Source: Massilia sp. ZL223 (GTDB lineage Bacteria; Pseudomonadota; Gammaproteobacteria; Burkholderiales; Burkholderiaceae_D). Taken from it: a stretch of 44,279 bases of DNA. This document shows, piece by piece, positions 44,206-44,279 of the stretch. Made by a program: the position numbers and the translations under genes. Location: assembly GCF_018119395.1 (NCBI RefSeq), contig NZ_JAGPWD010000045.1:1-44279 (forward strand), given 5' to 3'. The notes under the pieces are model-generated. The model did no database searches and was not told the DNA's origin. It saw nothing but the letters and a program-made list of their open reading frames with translations. Position 1 is the first letter of the stretch, and each line of letters begins with the position of its first letter.

Positions 44206-44279
44206 GGGAATCCTTTCAACAAAAGCGTGGCCGGCCGGGGGCCCCCCCCCCCCGGCCCCAAGGGTGGGGCCGGGGGAAA
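44206..44279. other. Contig edge with low-complexity G/C
   Basis: After the PiuC-type ribosome-binding region the sequence degenerates into G and C runs (12 consecutive C near 44243). It is probably an assembly artefact, and no Fur box can be judged here. Confidence 0.5.

Overview
The window looks like a chromosomal contig from a high-GC betaproteobacterium of the Oxalobacteraceae (Massilia/Telluria/Duganella type). This is inferred from the Burkholderiales-restricted DUF2863 protein, the mdh / GntR / sdhCDAB-sdhE-gltA / odhAB-lpdA / zapE arrangement, a PEP-CTERM protein and the codon use. No rRNA, tRNA, phage, transposase or CRISPR is visible. The first ~50 and last ~45 bases are low-complexity G/C runs that look like poor assembly ends.

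Layout. 65-5300: DinG-type helicase, a DUF465/YdcH protein, a PP2C-like phosphatase, a coiled-coil lipoprotein and the ZapE ATPase. 5385-11548 (minus): lpdA, a SHOCT/PspC protein, odhB and odhA (2-oxoglutarate dehydrogenase complex). 11819-16257 (plus): a Fur-box operon with a PepSY membrane protein, a DUF2271 protein carrying an ApbE flavinylation motif, a DUF4198 protein, ApbE and a membrane-anchored flavodoxin/NADPH reductase. I read it as a transmembrane flavin electron chain for iron reduction. 16310-25846: mixed accessory genes (KGG stress protein, two-component system with a proline-rich sensor, proline-rich secreted protein, BlaI-type repressor with a Cys-rich partner, DUF421 protein, CHRD/PEP-CTERM protein, GluQ-RS, Rnk with a long structured leader, small secreted proteins). 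26040-31261 (minus): gltA, sdhE, sdhB, sdhA, sdhD, sdhC. 31516-32280: GntR/UTRA regulator, divergent from mdh across a perfect 16-bp palindrome. 32566-37992 (plus): mdh, CitE-like lyase, MliC-like protein, acnA. 38404-44205: DUF2863 protein, GNAT, membrane protein, C-N hydrolase, LysR/SDR divergent pair and a PiuC-type dioxygenase.

How it fits together. Most of the TCA cycle is encoded here (citrate synthase, aconitase, 2-oxoglutarate dehydrogenase, succinate dehydrogenase, malate dehydrogenase), but about 14.5 kb of accessory DNA separates gltA from odhA, which are adjacent in Neisseria. Iron is a second theme: two strong Fur boxes, a flavin/PepSY reductase operon, a PiuC-like gene, and a candidate Fur-repressed ~140-nt small RNA on the minus strand just downstream of acnA. 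That RNA has its own sigma70-type promoter, Fur box and intrinsic terminator and no plausible ORF. It resembles RyhB/PrrF/NrrF/BrrF RNAs, which repress aconitase and succinate dehydrogenase, and it sits next to exactly those targets. It is the most interesting candidate in the window.
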